NCBI RefSeq assembly: GCF_026236535.1
Contig: NZ_JAHTMW010000002.1
Coordinates: forward strand, 1 to 64,000
DNA length: 64,000 bases
Reading direction: 5' to 3'
Source of the DNA: Streptomyces sp. SKN60
GTDB taxonomy: Bacteria; Actinomycetota; Actinomycetes; Streptomycetales; Streptomycetaceae
This document shows, one piece after another, positions 34,231 to 43,128 of this stretch. Every line of letters starts with the position of its first letter. Within the stretch, counting starts at the first letter, position 1. Both the position numbers and the translations under genes were made by a program. Below the pieces are notes generated by a model. The model was not told where the DNA came from. It ran no database searches and saw nothing but the letters and a program-made list of their open reading frames with translations.

Positions 34231-35298
34231 TCACCCCACCTCCCGCCCCGGCGGCACCGTCGCCGTCACCGGCTGGGCCGACGGTGGGGCCGTGCTCTTG
34301 CGGACGACGAGGCTGGTGGCGAGCTCCAGGCGGGTCACCGCGGGCTCGCCGGCGCGGAGGCGGAGGAGCATCTGGACGGCCTCCTCGCCCATTTCGCGGA
34401 GGGGCTGGTGGACGGTGGTGAGGGCGGGGCTGGACCAGCGGGCGATCATCACGTCGTCGTAGCCGACGACGGAGAGGTCCTCGGGGACGCGGAGGCCGCA
34501 GACGCGGGCGGCTTCCATGACGCCGAGGGCCTGGAGGTCGCTGCCGGCGAAGACGGCGGTGGGGCGGTCGGGGAGCTGGAGGAGTTCCATGGCGCGGGCG
34601 TAGCCGCCCTCGACGTGGAAGTCGCCGAAGCGGACGAGGGACGCGTCGTGGTCGAGGCCGGCCATGTTGAGGGCGGAGCGGTAGCCGTCGAGGCGGGCCA
34701 GCGAGCAGAGCATGTCCTCGGGGCCGGTGACGATGCCGATGCGCCGGTGGCCGAGGTCGATGAGGTGGCGGGTGGCGGCGACGCCGCCGGACCAGTTGGC
34801 GGAGCCGACGGACGGCACGTCGGGGGCGGGGTCGCCCGCCGGGTCGATGATCACGAAGGGGATGGAGCGGGCGCCGAGCTGCTGCTTGACGGCGTCGGGG
34901 AGCGACGAGAAGACCAGGATCACGCCGATCGGCCGGCGCTGCAGGACCCCTTCGATCCAGTCGGGCGCGGGCGCGTGCCGGGTGCCGCTCTCGGTGAGGA
35001 CGACGCTCGCCTGATGGGCCTTGGCGAGGTTCTCGACGCCCCGGATCAGCTCCATGGACCACACGCTGTCGAGCTCGTGGAAGACGAGTTCGATGAGCGG
35101 CGCCTCCCGGGCCGCGCGGGTGGTGCGCCGGTACGAGTGGGCTTCGAGCAGTCGCTCCACCCGGCCGCGGGTGGCCGGTGACACGTCCTGCCGGCCGTTG
35201 AGGACCTTCGAAACTGTCGAAAGCGACACCCCGGCCTTCTCCGCCACCTCCGCCAGCGTGATCCGCCTTTTCGCCTCACCGGCCTCAGCATCTCGCAT
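34231..35298 (-). CDS. bxlR: LacI-family repressor of the xylo-oligosaccharide genes (BxlR-like)
   Basis: A 355-residue repressor. The HTH is at about 12-35 (ITLAEVAEKAGVSLSTVSKVLNG), the hinge helix follows and the periplasmic-binding-protein-like sensor domain fills the rest, with DLSVVGYDD typical of LacI/GalR. It diverges from an ABC transporter-GH3 operon in the order seen in bxlREFGA loci for xylobiose use. TATGCT lies 6 nt before the ATG, suggesting a leaderless mRNA. Palindromes CGAAA/TTTCG in the intergenic region are the probable operators. Ligand xylobiose is inferred from synteny. Confidence 0.83.
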   Translation of the reverse strand: MRDAEAGEAKRRITLAEVAEKAGVSLSTVSKVLNGRQDVSPATRGRVERLLEAHSYRRTTRAAREAPLIELVFHELDSVWSMELIRGVENLAKAHQASVVLTESGTRHAPAPDWIEGVLQRRPIGVILVFSSLPDAVKQQLGARSIPFVIIDPAGDPAPDVPSVGSANWSGGVAATRHLIDLGHRRIGIVTGPEDMLCSLARLDGYRSALNMAGLDHDASLVRFGDFHVEGGYARAMELLQLPDRPTAVFAGSDLQALGVMEAARVCGLRVPEDLSVVGYDDVMIARWSSPALTTVHQPLREMGEEAVQMLLRLRAGEPAVTRLELATSLVVRKSTAPPSAQPVTATVPPGREVG

Positions 35299-35374
35299 CC
35301 GAGCAGCATAGGCACCGCTCTCCGCCCCCAACCGCCCCCGAATAGTCACGCTTTGATAACGCGCGACCGAAGGG

Positions 35375-35404
35375 TTGACCCGCTCGACGGCCCGACCTTA
35401 GCGT
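35375..35404 (+). promoter_or_regulatory. Probable promoter of the bxlEFGA operon
   Basis: TTGACC (35375-35380) and TAGCGT (35399-35404) are separated by 18 bp, matching the housekeeping sigma consensus of Streptomyces. Transcription should start near 35411, immediately before the first operator palindrome, so repressor binding would block initiation or escape. Confidence 0.7.
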
Positions 35405-35415
35405 CCCGGCCGACA

Positions 35416-35452
35416 CGAAATTTCGGAAACAGTAGCGAAACACTTTCGAAAG
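35416..35452. promoter_or_regulatory. Tandem BxlR-type operators before bxlE
   Basis: CGAAATTTCG (35416-35425) is a perfect palindrome; CGAAA-CAC-TTTCG (35436-35448) is a second site, overlapped by CTTTCGAAAG (35443-35452). The same CGAAA...TTTCG pattern recurs before the secreted deacetylase gene. Such motifs have been described as xylan-regulon operators in Streptomyces. Confidence 0.75.
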
Positions 35453-35461
35453 GTGGAGCGC

Positions 35462-36790
35462 ATGGAGCCGACGAAGCGACCGCGACGCGCGCAGCTTCTG
35501 AGAACCGCCGTCATCGGCGGCGCCTCCCTCGCCATGGCCCTGTCCCTGACCGCCTGCGGCGGAGGCTCCTCGGACGCGGCCGGCGGCGGGGACGCGGACA
35601 CGATCCACGTCCTGGTGTACGGCGACGCCACCAACAAGGTGGAGAAGCAGCTCGTCGACACCTTCAACAAGACCTCGAAGGTCAAGGCGGTCCTCGACAC
35701 CATCCCCGGCGCCGACTACCAGACCAAGCTGCAGACCGTCATCAGCGGCAAGCAGGCGCCCGACCTGTTCTTCAACTGGGGCGGCGGCAGCATCAAGCCC
35801 TACGTCGACGCCGGCCTGCTGATGCCGCTCGACGACTTCATCGCCAAGGACCCCGGCCTGAAGTCGAAGTTCCTGCCCTCGGTCTTCAACACCGCGGTCG
35901 TCGACGGCAAGTCCTACGGCATACCCATGCGCGGCACCCAGCCCGTCCTGCTGTTCCACAACAAGAAGGTCCTGGCCGAGGCCGGCCTCACCGCCCCGCG
36001 CACCTGGGACGAGCTGATTGCCGCCGTGAAGACGCTCAAGGCCAAGAAGATCACCCCGATCGCCCTCGGCGGCGCCGACAAGTGGCCCACCCAGATGTGG
36101 TTCCAGTACCTCTACGACCGGGTGGCCGGCCCCGAGCTCTTCCAGAAGGCCGTGAACGGGGACAAGGACGCCTGGGCGAGCCCCGACAGCAAGAAGGCCC
36201 TCGGCATGATCAGGGAACTGGTCGACGCCGGCGCCTTCGGCACCAACTACGACTCGGTGAAGTTCACCGACGGCGGCTCCCCCGCCCTCCTCGCCACCGG
36301 CAAGGCCGCCTTCGAGCTCATGGGCTCGTGGGAGTACTCCACCCTCCAGGACGCCCACCCGGACTTCGTGAAGGCGGACCTCGGCTACGGCTCCTTCCCC
36401 AGCGTCACCGGCGGCAAGGGCAGCCCGGACAACCTCGCCGGCAACACCAACAACTTCTACTCGGTCCTGAAGAAGACCCGGCACCCCGAGGCCGTCGCCG
36501 AGTTCCTGAAGCTCATGTACTCCGACGACTTCGTCAAGGCCCAGCTCGGCATCGGCAACCTGCCGACCACCACCAACACCCCCGCGTTCCTGGCCGGTTC
36601 GGCCAACCCCGCGTACTCGACGTACCAGTACGACCTGGTCGCGAAGGCCCCCGCCTTCCAGCTCTCCTGGGACCAGGCCTACCCGCCCGCCGCGGCCACC
36701 ACGATCTACCAGGCCGTCCAGCAGTTCTTCAACGGGCAGTCGGACGCGGACGCCTTCATCGCCGCCATGCAGAGCCTGCCCGCGGCCTGA
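35462..36790 (+). CDS. bxlE: Sugar ABC transporter substrate-binding lipoprotein (BxlE-like)
   Basis: A 442-residue extracellular binding protein (family 1, MalE-like). The basic n-region KRPRRAQLLR and hydrophobic core end in the lipobox LTAC near residue 32. The mature part shows the family pattern (DTFNKTSKVKAVLDT, LFFNWGGGSIKPYVDAGLLM, WDELIAAVKTL, AAFELMGSWE). It captures oligosaccharides, probably xylobiose, for the BxlFG permease. ATG 35462 has AGGTGGAG just upstream; an in-frame GTG at 35453 is less likely. An ATPase is not encoded; a shared MsiK-type ATPase elsewhere is expected. Confidence 0.88.
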   Translation: MEPTKRPRRAQLLRTAVIGGASLAMALSLTACGGGSSDAAGGGDADTIHVLVYGDATNKVEKQLVDTFNKTSKVKAVLDTIPGADYQTKLQTVISGKQAPDLFFNWGGGSIKPYVDAGLLMPLDDFIAKDPGLKSKFLPSVFNTAVVDGKSYGIPMRGTQPVLLFHNKKVLAEAGLTAPRTWDELIAAVKTLKAKKITPIALGGADKWPTQMWFQYLYDRVAGPELFQKAVNGDKDAWASPDSKKALGMIRELVDAGAFGTNYDSVKFTDGGSPALLATGKAAFELMGSWEYSTLQDAHPDFVKADLGYGSFPSVTGGKGSPDNLAGNTNNFYSVLKKTRHPEAVAEFLKLMYSDDFVKAQLGIGNLPTTTNTPAFLAGSANPAYSTYQYDLVAKAPAFQLSWDQAYPPAAATTIYQAVQQFFNGQSDADAFIAAMQSLPAA

Positions 36791-36807
36791 CCCCCGGGAC
36801 ACCTCAC

Positions 36808-37686
36808 ATGACCACCCACGTGGGCCGCCCGGGCTTCGCCTGGGCGGCGCCCGCCGCCGTCTTCTTCGCCCTGTTCGCCCTCGTACCGCTCGTCCTGGTC
36901 GCCGTCCTCTCCTTCACCCGCTGGAACGGCCTCGGCTCCCCCGAGTTCGCCGGCCTGGAGAACTGGGACAAGCTGCTCGACGACCCCGTGATGCTGAAGA
37001 GCCTCTGGCTGAGCCTGCTGCTCACCGTCCTCGGCGTCCTCGTCCAGACCCCGATCAGCATCCTGCTCGGCGTCTGGGCGGCCGGCCGCCAGCGCAACCG
37101 GGCCGTCCTCTCCGCGATCTACTTCGTCCCGCTCCTGCTCTCCATCACCGCGGTCTCCGTCCTGTGGCGCGCCGTGCTCGACCCCAACTTCGGCGTGCCC
37201 TCCCAGGCGCGGTGGCTGTTCGGCGACGGCAATCTGCTCGGCATGCAGGCCGGCGCCATCGGCGTCCTCGTCTTCGTCAGCACCTGGCAGTTCACCCCGC
37301 TGCACACGCTGATCTACCAGGGCGCCGCCCGCGCCATACCCCAAGTGCTCTACCAGGCCGCCCAGATCGACGGCGCGGGCACCGTACGCCAGTTCTTCCA
37401 CATCACCCTGCCGCAGCTGCGCAACAGCATCGTGACCTCGATGATCCTCATGGTCGTCGGCGGACTCACCACCTTCGACACGGTGCTCATCCTCACCCAG
37501 GGCGGCCCCGGCACCGACACCACCAACAGCGCCTACTACATGTACCAAAAGGGCTTCAAGAACTTCGACTTCGGCGCGGCCTCCGCCATCGCGCTGCTCC
37601 TCGTCCTGGTCGCCACCCTCGTCTCCCTGGTCATGGTCCGCCTGACCGGCTACGACAAGATGCGCAGCACCATGGAGGGGGTGTAA
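36808..37686 (+). CDS. bxlF: Sugar ABC transporter permease (BxlF-like)
   Basis: A 292-residue permease with six membrane helices of the MalF type. The conserved EAA-type cytoplasmic loop that docks the ATPase reads YQAAQIDGAGTVRQFFHITLPQL (near residues 195-217). It is 17 nt after bxlE. Its TAA stop overlaps the ATG of bxlG by 1 nt. Confidence 0.9.
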   Translation: MTTHVGRPGFAWAAPAAVFFALFALVPLVLVAVLSFTRWNGLGSPEFAGLENWDKLLDDPVMLKSLWLSLLLTVLGVLVQTPISILLGVWAAGRQRNRAVLSAIYFVPLLLSITAVSVLWRAVLDPNFGVPSQARWLFGDGNLLGMQAGAIGVLVFVSTWQFTPLHTLIYQGAARAIPQVLYQAAQIDGAGTVRQFFHITLPQLRNSIVTSMILMVVGGLTTFDTVLILTQGGPGTDTTNSAYYMYQKGFKNFDFGAASAIALLLVLVATLVSLVMVRLTGYDKMRSTMEGV

Positions 37687-38510
37687 TGCGAGCGCGCCCC
37701 AACCACCTCGCCGGATTCGGCTCGTTGATCTGGCTGTTCGTGGTCGGCCTGCCGCTGTACGTCATGCTGGTCGCCACCTTCCAGACCCGCGCCGACTACG
37801 CAGCCAACGGCCCCCTGTCCCTCCCCGACCCCGAGCACCTCACCCTCGACAACTACGTCAACGACCTGAGCGACGGCTTCGGGCAGTACTTCCTCAACAC
37901 GGTGATCGTCACCGTGTGCGTCGTCGGCATCGTGGTGCTGCTCGTGCCGCCCCTCGCGTACGCCATCGTGCGCAGCGACGGCAGGGCCGCCGGCCGGGTC
38001 TTCCGGCTCTTCCTGCTCGGCCTGGCGGTCCCCTCCCAGGCCGTGATCGTGCCGATGTTCTACCTGATCAACGAGGCCGGTCTGTACGACAGTCTCATCG
38101 GCATCGTGCTGCCGACGGCCGCCTTCGCCATGCCCGTCTGCGCCCTCATCCTCACCGGGGTGATGCGGGACATCTCCCCGGAGCTCTACGAGGCCATGAC
38201 CCTCGACGGCGCCTCCTCCTGGCGGATCTTCCTCCGCCTCGTCGTGCCGCTCTCCAAGGGCGGCCTGTCCACCGTCGTCGTGTTCTCCTCGCTCCAGGCC
38301 TGGAACGGCTTCCTGTTCCCGCTCGTCCTCACCCAGTCCACCGAGAACAAGGTCATCACCATGGGCCTGTACGACTTCCAGACCGAGCACGGCGTCGACA
38401 TCCCCGCCCTCCTCTCCGCCGTCGTCCTGTCCATGCTCCCCGTCCTGTTCGTGTACCTGTTCGCCCGACGCGCCCTGGTCCAGGGCCTGATGGGAGTCGG
38501 AGGAAAGTGA
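37686..38510 (+). CDS. bxlG: Sugar ABC transporter permease (BxlG-like)
   Basis: A 274-residue permease of the MalG type with six helices and the EAA loop YEAMTLDGASSWRIFLRLVV (near 168-187). It pairs with BxlF to form the channel. The start overlaps the bxlF stop, and its own stop overlaps the GTG of the glycosidase gene by 3 nt (GTGA), so the four genes form one tightly coupled operon. Confidence 0.9.
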   Translation: MRARPNHLAGFGSLIWLFVVGLPLYVMLVATFQTRADYAANGPLSLPDPEHLTLDNYVNDLSDGFGQYFLNTVIVTVCVVGIVVLLVPPLAYAIVRSDGRAAGRVFRLFLLGLAVPSQAVIVPMFYLINEAGLYDSLIGIVLPTAAFAMPVCALILTGVMRDISPELYEAMTLDGASSWRIFLRLVVPLSKGGLSTVVVFSSLQAWNGFLFPLVLTQSTENKVITMGLYDFQTEHGVDIPALLSAVVLSMLPVLFVYLFARRALVQGLMGVGGK

Positions 38511-40882
38511 CCGACCACGCATCCGCCCACGTGACCCACGACGTGGCTGCTTCCCGAGTCGACGCGCTGATCCGCGAGATGACCCTGCCCGAGAAGCTCG
38601 CCCAGCTCTTCGGCGTGTGGGTCGGCGCCTCCGACGAGGGCGCCGAAGTCGCCCCGTACCAGCACGACATGAAGGAGACCGTCGACCTCGACGCGCTCCT
38701 TCCCGACGGCCTCGGCCAGCTCACCCGCCCCTTCGGCACCGTCCCCGTCGACCCCGCCCTGGGCGCCCTGTCCCTGATGCGGACGCAGGCCCGGATCGCC
38801 GCGTCGAACCGCTTCGGCATCCCGGCCCTCGCCCACGAGGAGTGCCTCGCGGGCTTCGCCGCCTGGGGCGCCACCGCCTATCCCGTCCCGCTGTCCTGGG
38901 GCGCCACCTTCGACCCCGCGCTGGTACGGGAGATGGCCGCGAACATCGGCCGGGACCTGCGCTCCGTCGGTGTGCACCAGGGCCTCGCCCCCGTCCTCGA
39001 CGTCGTCCGCGACGCACGCTGGGGGCGGGTCGAGGAGACCATCGGCGAGGACCCGTACCTGGTCGGGACGATCGCCACCGCCTACGTCCAGGGCCTGGAG
39101 TCCGCCGGGATCGTCGCCACCCTCAAGCACTTCGCCGGCTACTCGGCCTCCCGCGCGGGCCGCAACCTCGCGCCCGTCGGCATGGGCGCCAGGGAGCGCG
39201 CGGACGTGATCCTGCCGCCGTTCGAGATGGCGGTACGGGAGAGCGGCGTCCGGTCCGTGATGCACGCCTACACGGACACCGACGGCATCCCCTCGGCCGC
39301 CGACGAACGCCTGCTCACCGGACTGCTCCGGGACACCTGGGGCTTCAGCGGCACGGTCGTCGCCGACTACTTCGGCATCGCGTTCCTGAAGAACCTGCAC
39401 GGCGTCGCCGGTACGTACGGGGAGGCGGCCGGCACCGCGCTCGCCGCCGGCGTCGACGTGGAGCTGCCCACCGTCCAGGCCTTCGGCGCCCCGCTCCGCG
39501 AGGCCGTCGAGGCGGGCCGCGTGCCCGAGGAGCTCGTCGACCGCGCGGTCCGGCGGGTGCTGCTGCAGAAGGCCGAACTCGGGCTGCTCGACCCCGACTG
39601 GAGCCCGGTGCCCCCGGCGCTGCGCGACGCCGACACCGGGGCCGGCCCCGCCGCCGCGCTGCGCGGCACGGTCGACCTCGACCCGCCCGCCAACCGCGAG
39701 CTGGCGAGGCGGGTCGCCGAGCGGGCGGTCGTCCTGCTCCGCAACGACGGCATCCTGCCGCTCGGCCCAGGTACAGGACCGGGGCCGGGGTCGGAGGCGC
39801 CCCGCCGGATCGCGCTTGTCGGCCCGAACGCCGACATCCCCACGGCCGTCCTCGGCTGCTACTCCTTCCCCGTCCACGTCGGCGGACAGCACCCGGACAG
39901 CCCGCTCGGCATCGAACTGCCCACGCTGTACGAGGCGTTGCGGACCGAGTTCCCGGACGCCGAGATCGACGTGGCGCCCGGGACCGGGATCGACGACGGC
40001 GCGACGAGCGGCTTCGCCGAGGCCGTCGGCCTCGCGCGCGAGGCCGACGTGGTGATCGCGGCCCTCGGCGACCGCGCCGGGCTCTTCGGGCGCGGCACCA
40101 GCGGCGAGGGCTGCGACGTGGAGTCCCTCGTGCTGCCCGGAGCACAGCAGGGGCTGCTCGACGCGCTCCTGGACAGCGGTACGCCGGTGGTGACGGTCCT
40201 GCTCGCCGGCCGGCCGTACGCGCTCGGGCGCGCGGCCGACGAGGCCGCCGCCGTGCTGCAGTCCTTCTTCCCGGGCGAGGCCGGTACGGGCGCCCTCGCC
40301 GCCGTCCTCAGCGGCCGCGCCGCACCGAGCGGCCGGCTGCCGGTCAGCGTGCCGCGCCGGCCGGGCGCCCAGCCGTCCACGTATCTGGCGGCCCGGCTCG
40401 GTCACGCCGGCGAGGTGTCCAGCATCGACCCGACACCGGCGTTCGGCTTCGGGCACGGGCTGACCTACACCACCTTCGAGTGGAGCGGTCTGGAGGTGGA
40501 GAACGCCGAGGCCGCCACCGACGGCGCGTTCCGGCTCGCCCTCACCGTGGAGAACACGGGCGGGCGCGCCGGCACCGAGGTCGTCCAGCTGTATCTGCAC
40601 GATCCGGTGGCCTCCGTGGTCCAGCCCGTGCAGCGGCTCATCGGGTACGTGCGCCTCGACCTGGCGCCGGGCGAGCGGCGGCGGATCGGCGTGTCCGTCC
40701 CGGCGGACCTGGCCTCGTTCACCGGCGGGGCGGGGTTGCGGATCGTGGAGCCGGGCGAACTGGAGCTGCGGCTGAGCGCGTCGAGCGCCGAGCCGCGGCT
40801 GACCGCGCGGGTGCGCCTGACCGGTCCGGTGCGGGAGCTGGACCACGGGCGGCGACTGCACGCCGACTTCGAGCTCCGCTGA
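38507..40882 (+). CDS. bxlA: Glycoside hydrolase family 3, probable intracellular beta-xylosidase (BxlA-like)
   Basis: A 791-residue enzyme. The GH3 N-terminal TIM barrel has RFGIPALAHEECLAGFA, the KHFAGYS motif and the nucleophile Asp in FSGTVVADYFG. The GH3 C-terminal sandwich (about 410-650) and a fibronectin-III-like end domain follow (TFEWSGLEVENAE ... ERRRIGVSVPADL). No signal peptide is present, so it acts on imported oligosaccharides. GGAGG precedes the GTG start. Synteny with bxlREFGA suggests beta-xylosidase; beta-glucosidase activity cannot be ruled out from sequence. Confidence 0.87.
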   Translation: MTDHASAHVTHDVAASRVDALIREMTLPEKLAQLFGVWVGASDEGAEVAPYQHDMKETVDLDALLPDGLGQLTRPFGTVPVDPALGALSLMRTQARIAASNRFGIPALAHEECLAGFAAWGATAYPVPLSWGATFDPALVREMAANIGRDLRSVGVHQGLAPVLDVVRDARWGRVEETIGEDPYLVGTIATAYVQGLESAGIVATLKHFAGYSASRAGRNLAPVGMGARERADVILPPFEMAVRESGVRSVMHAYTDTDGIPSAADERLLTGLLRDTWGFSGTVVADYFGIAFLKNLHGVAGTYGEAAGTALAAGVDVELPTVQAFGAPLREAVEAGRVPEELVDRAVRRVLLQKAELGLLDPDWSPVPPALRDADTGAGPAAALRGTVDLDPPANRELARRVAERAVVLLRNDGILPLGPGTGPGPGSEAPRRIALVGPNADIPTAVLGCYSFPVHVGGQHPDSPLGIELPTLYEALRTEFPDAEIDVAPGTGIDDGATSGFAEAVGLAREADVVIAALGDRAGLFGRGTSGEGCDVESLVLPGAQQGLLDALLDSGTPVVTVLLAGRPYALGRAADEAAAVLQSFFPGEAGTGALAAVLSGRAAPSGRLPVSVPRRPGAQPSTYLAARLGHAGEVSSIDPTPAFGFGHGLTYTTFEWSGLEVENAEAATDGAFRLALTVENTGGRAGTEVVQLYLHDPVASVVQPVQRLIGYVRLDLAPGERRRIGVSVPADLASFTGGAGLRIVEPGELELRLSASSAEPRLTARVRLTGPVRELDHGRRLHADFELR

Positions 40883-40942
40883 GGACGACAGTGCGGCCGG
40901 CACCGCTGAGCGGGGCCGGCCTCACTGCTTGTGGGCCACGGG

Positions 40943-41944
40943 TCAGACGGCGCTGCACGAGACCGTGGGCCACGTCCGGTTGCCGTTGTGCTGGATGGTC
41001 ATGCCCCAGTTGCTGCCGCTGCCGTTGGGCTTGGCGACGAGGGTCTGCGCGTTCGGGTAGGTGGCACTGATGTTCCAGGTGGAGAGGACCTTGGCGGGCG
41101 AGGGCACGTTGACCGTGACGGTCCAGTCGGTGGCGCCGCTGACCGCCACGTTGAGGTTGTAGCGGTCGCTCCACGACGGCCCGGCCGACAGGGTCGCCGT
41201 ACAGCTGCCCGTACCGCCACCGCCAGAGCCGCCTCCGGAGCCGTCGGGGGCGACGGCGCGGCCGGTGGTCGGCGAGATCATGCCGGCGCACAGGTTCTTG
41301 CTCGCCAGGGTCTGCGCGATCCGCGGGATGGCGGCGAGGGTGTTGGCGGGCCAGTCGTGCATGAGGATGACCTGGCCACTGGTCATCCGGCCCACGGCCT
41401 GGACGATCGCGTCGGTGCTCGCGTTGTTCCAGTCCTGGGAGTCGACGTCCCAGAGGATCTCGCGCAGCCCGAACGCGGCCTCGGCCGCCTTCAGCGTCGC
41501 GTTCGTCTCGCCGTACGGCGGCCGGAACAGCGTGGGCGCCGGGACGCCGGCGGCGGTGATCGCCTGCTGGGTGCGCGAGATCTCGGACTCCATCTGCGCC
41601 TGGGTCAGCGTGGTCATGTGCGGGTGGGTGTAGCTGTGGTTGGCGACCCACATGCCGGCGTCGGTCTGCGCCTTGACAACGGCCGGGTCGGCGGCGGCGT
41701 TCTGCCCCTGGTTGAACATGGTGGCGCGCAGGCCGTTCTGCCGCAGCGCGTCGAGCAGTTGGCGCGTGGTGGCGGACGGGCCGTCGTCGAAGGTGAGGCC
41801 GACGTATCCGGCGGAGCACGACGTGACGGCTGTGTCCGCCGCGCCGGCGGTGCCGGGCAGCAGTGACGCGGTCAGGAGCGCCGGCGCGAGCGCGCAGGCG
41901 GCGCGGGCGGGGGTGAGGGGACCCCCGGGCCTGGTTTTCTGCAT
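40943..41944 (-). CDS. axeA: Secreted CE4 polysaccharide deacetylase with CBM2, probable acetylxylan esterase
   Basis: A 333-residue secreted enzyme. The signal peptide ends near PGTAGAAD (about 36). The NodB domain carries all five CE4 motifs: TFDDGPS, HSYTHPH (metal His), [15 protein letters not shown] and ILMHD. A Gly/Ser linker (about 215-232) precedes a C-terminal family 2 carbohydrate-binding module starting at SCTATLSAG and ending SCSAV, with conserved Trp residues. This layout matches Streptomyces AxeA acetylxylan esterases. AGGAGG lies 9 nt before the ATG. An xylan-type operator upstream supports a role in xylan use. Confidence 0.87.
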   Translation of the reverse strand: MQKTRPGGPLTPARAACALAPALLTASLLPGTAGAADTAVTSCSAGYVGLTFDDGPSATTRQLLDALRQNGLRATMFNQGQNAAADPAVVKAQTDAGMWVANHSYTHPHMTTLTQAQMESEISRTQQAITAAGVPAPTLFRPPYGETNATLKAAEAAFGLREILWDVDSQDWNNASTDAIVQAVGRMTSGQVILMHDWPANTLAAIPRIAQTLASKNLCAGMISPTTGRAVAPDGSGGGSGGGGTGSCTATLSAGPSWSDRYNLNVAVSGATDWTVTVNVPSPAKVLSTWNISATYPNAQTLVAKPNGSGSNWGMTIQHNGNRTWPTVSCSAV

Positions 41945-42000
41945 GGTGATGTTGCCTCCTCATGTGCGCCGTTGGAATGTGCGCCGGTGGACCAGCGAGG

Positions 42001-42180
42001 AATATCCGGCCCCCGTCACCTGGTGTCAATACTTTCGACATTGCATCCGAAACTTTCGAATCCGACCGGATCAGGCCCTTCATGGGCCTGCCCAGGCCCT
42101 TCGCATCTCCGGTACTCCATGGCGGATCCCGAAATCGCGGGGCTTCCGGCCGGATCGACACCGCATGGCGAAAGCTTTCG
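42001..42180. promoter_or_regulatory. Promoter and xylan-type operators between axeA and yaaA
   Basis: Reading the minus strand, TTGACA (42024-42029) and GATATT (42001-42006), 17 bp apart, form a good promoter for the deacetylase. CGAAACTTTCG (42048-42058) lies just upstream of it, and half-site CGAAAGTA (42031-42038) abuts the -35. A further 12-bp palindrome CGAAAGCTTTCG (42169-42180) lies 81 nt before the yaaA start. The whole gap, 41945-42260, shows no gene. The sites match those before bxlE. Confidence 0.72.
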
Positions 42181-42260
42181 ACCGGCCGGGGACGGGGGAC
42201 CTCGTACGCTGGGCCCCTGGGGCCGCACCCCCACCCCCGTACGTACGAAGGAGAACCGCC

Positions 42261-43028
42261 GTGCTCGTCCTGTTGCCGCCCTCCGAAGGCAAGGCCTCCT
42301 CGGGGCGCGGGGCGCCGCTCAAGCCCGAGGGCCTTTCGCTGCCGGGGCTCGCGGAGGCGCGGGCGGCCGTGCTCGACGAACTGGTCGAGCTGTGCGCCGC
42401 CGACGAGGAGAAGGCGCGCGAGGTGCTCGGCCTGAGCGAGGGGCTGCGCGGCGAGGTCGCCAAGAACACCGAGCTGCGGACCGCCGGGGCGCGGCCCGCC
42501 GGCGAGATCTACACCGGGGTCCTGTACGACGCCCTCGGCCTGGCCACGCTCGACGCGGCCGCCCGCCGGCGCGCCGGGCGCTCGCTGCTCGTCTTCTCCG
42601 GGCTGTGGGGCGCGGTGCGGGTGACCGACCGGATCCCCTCGTACCGCTGCTCGATGGGGGTGAAACTGCCGGGTCTCGGCGCGCTGGGCACGCACTGGCG
42701 CGGGGCGATGGCGGACGTCCTGCCGGAGGCGGCGGGCGACGGCCTGATCCTGGACCTGCGCTCCGCGGCGTACGCGGCGGCGTGGAAGCCGAAGGGCGAG
42801 CCGGCGACGCGGACGGCGACGGTGCGGGTGCTGCACGCGCCGACCCGGAAGGTGGTCAGCCACTTCAACAAGGCGACGAAGGGCCGGATCGTGCGCAGTC
42901 TGCTTGAGTCGGGCGCGGCGCCGGCCGGGGTGCCGGAGCTGGTGACGGCGCTGCGGGACCTCGGCTACGTGGTGGAGGAGACCGGGAAGCCGGGCGCGCT
43001 CGACGTTCTCGTCGACGAGATCCACTGA
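42261..43028 (+). CDS. yaaA: YaaA-family peroxide stress protein
   Basis: A 255-residue member of the YaaA/DUF328 family, which in E. coli lowers free iron and DNA damage during peroxide stress. It begins with the family hallmark LVLLPPSEGKASSGRG and contains GEIYTGVLYDALG, LVFSGLWGAVRVTDRIPSYR and HFNKATKGRIVR, all conserved. The start is GTG 42261 with AAGGAG 8 nt upstream. A xylan-type palindrome lies upstream, but a link to sugar regulation is doubtful. Confidence 0.9.
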   Translation: MLVLLPPSEGKASSGRGAPLKPEGLSLPGLAEARAAVLDELVELCAADEEKAREVLGLSEGLRGEVAKNTELRTAGARPAGEIYTGVLYDALGLATLDAAARRRAGRSLLVFSGLWGAVRVTDRIPSYRCSMGVKLPGLGALGTHWRGAMADVLPEAAGDGLILDLRSAAYAAAWKPKGEPATRTATVRVLHAPTRKVVSHFNKATKGRIVRSLLESGAAPAGVPELVTALRDLGYVVEETGKPGALDVLVDEIH

Positions 43029-43070
43029 GGGGATCCTCGGGTGGCCCCCTGAGGGGTACAACTTCACACC

Positions 43071-43087
43071 GTTGCACCATACGCAAC
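43071..43087. promoter_or_regulatory. Inverted repeat before the aldolase gene
   Basis: GTTGC-(7 nt)-GCAAC, with a further related half CGTTGTGCG at 43091-43099. It lies 42-58 nt upstream of the aldolase start and could bind an IclR- or GntR-type regulator. No regulator gene is adjacent. Confidence 0.5.
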
Positions 43088-43128
43088 GCTCGTTGTGCGC
43101 TCCGCTTGCCGTCGGCAGGATGGAGCGC

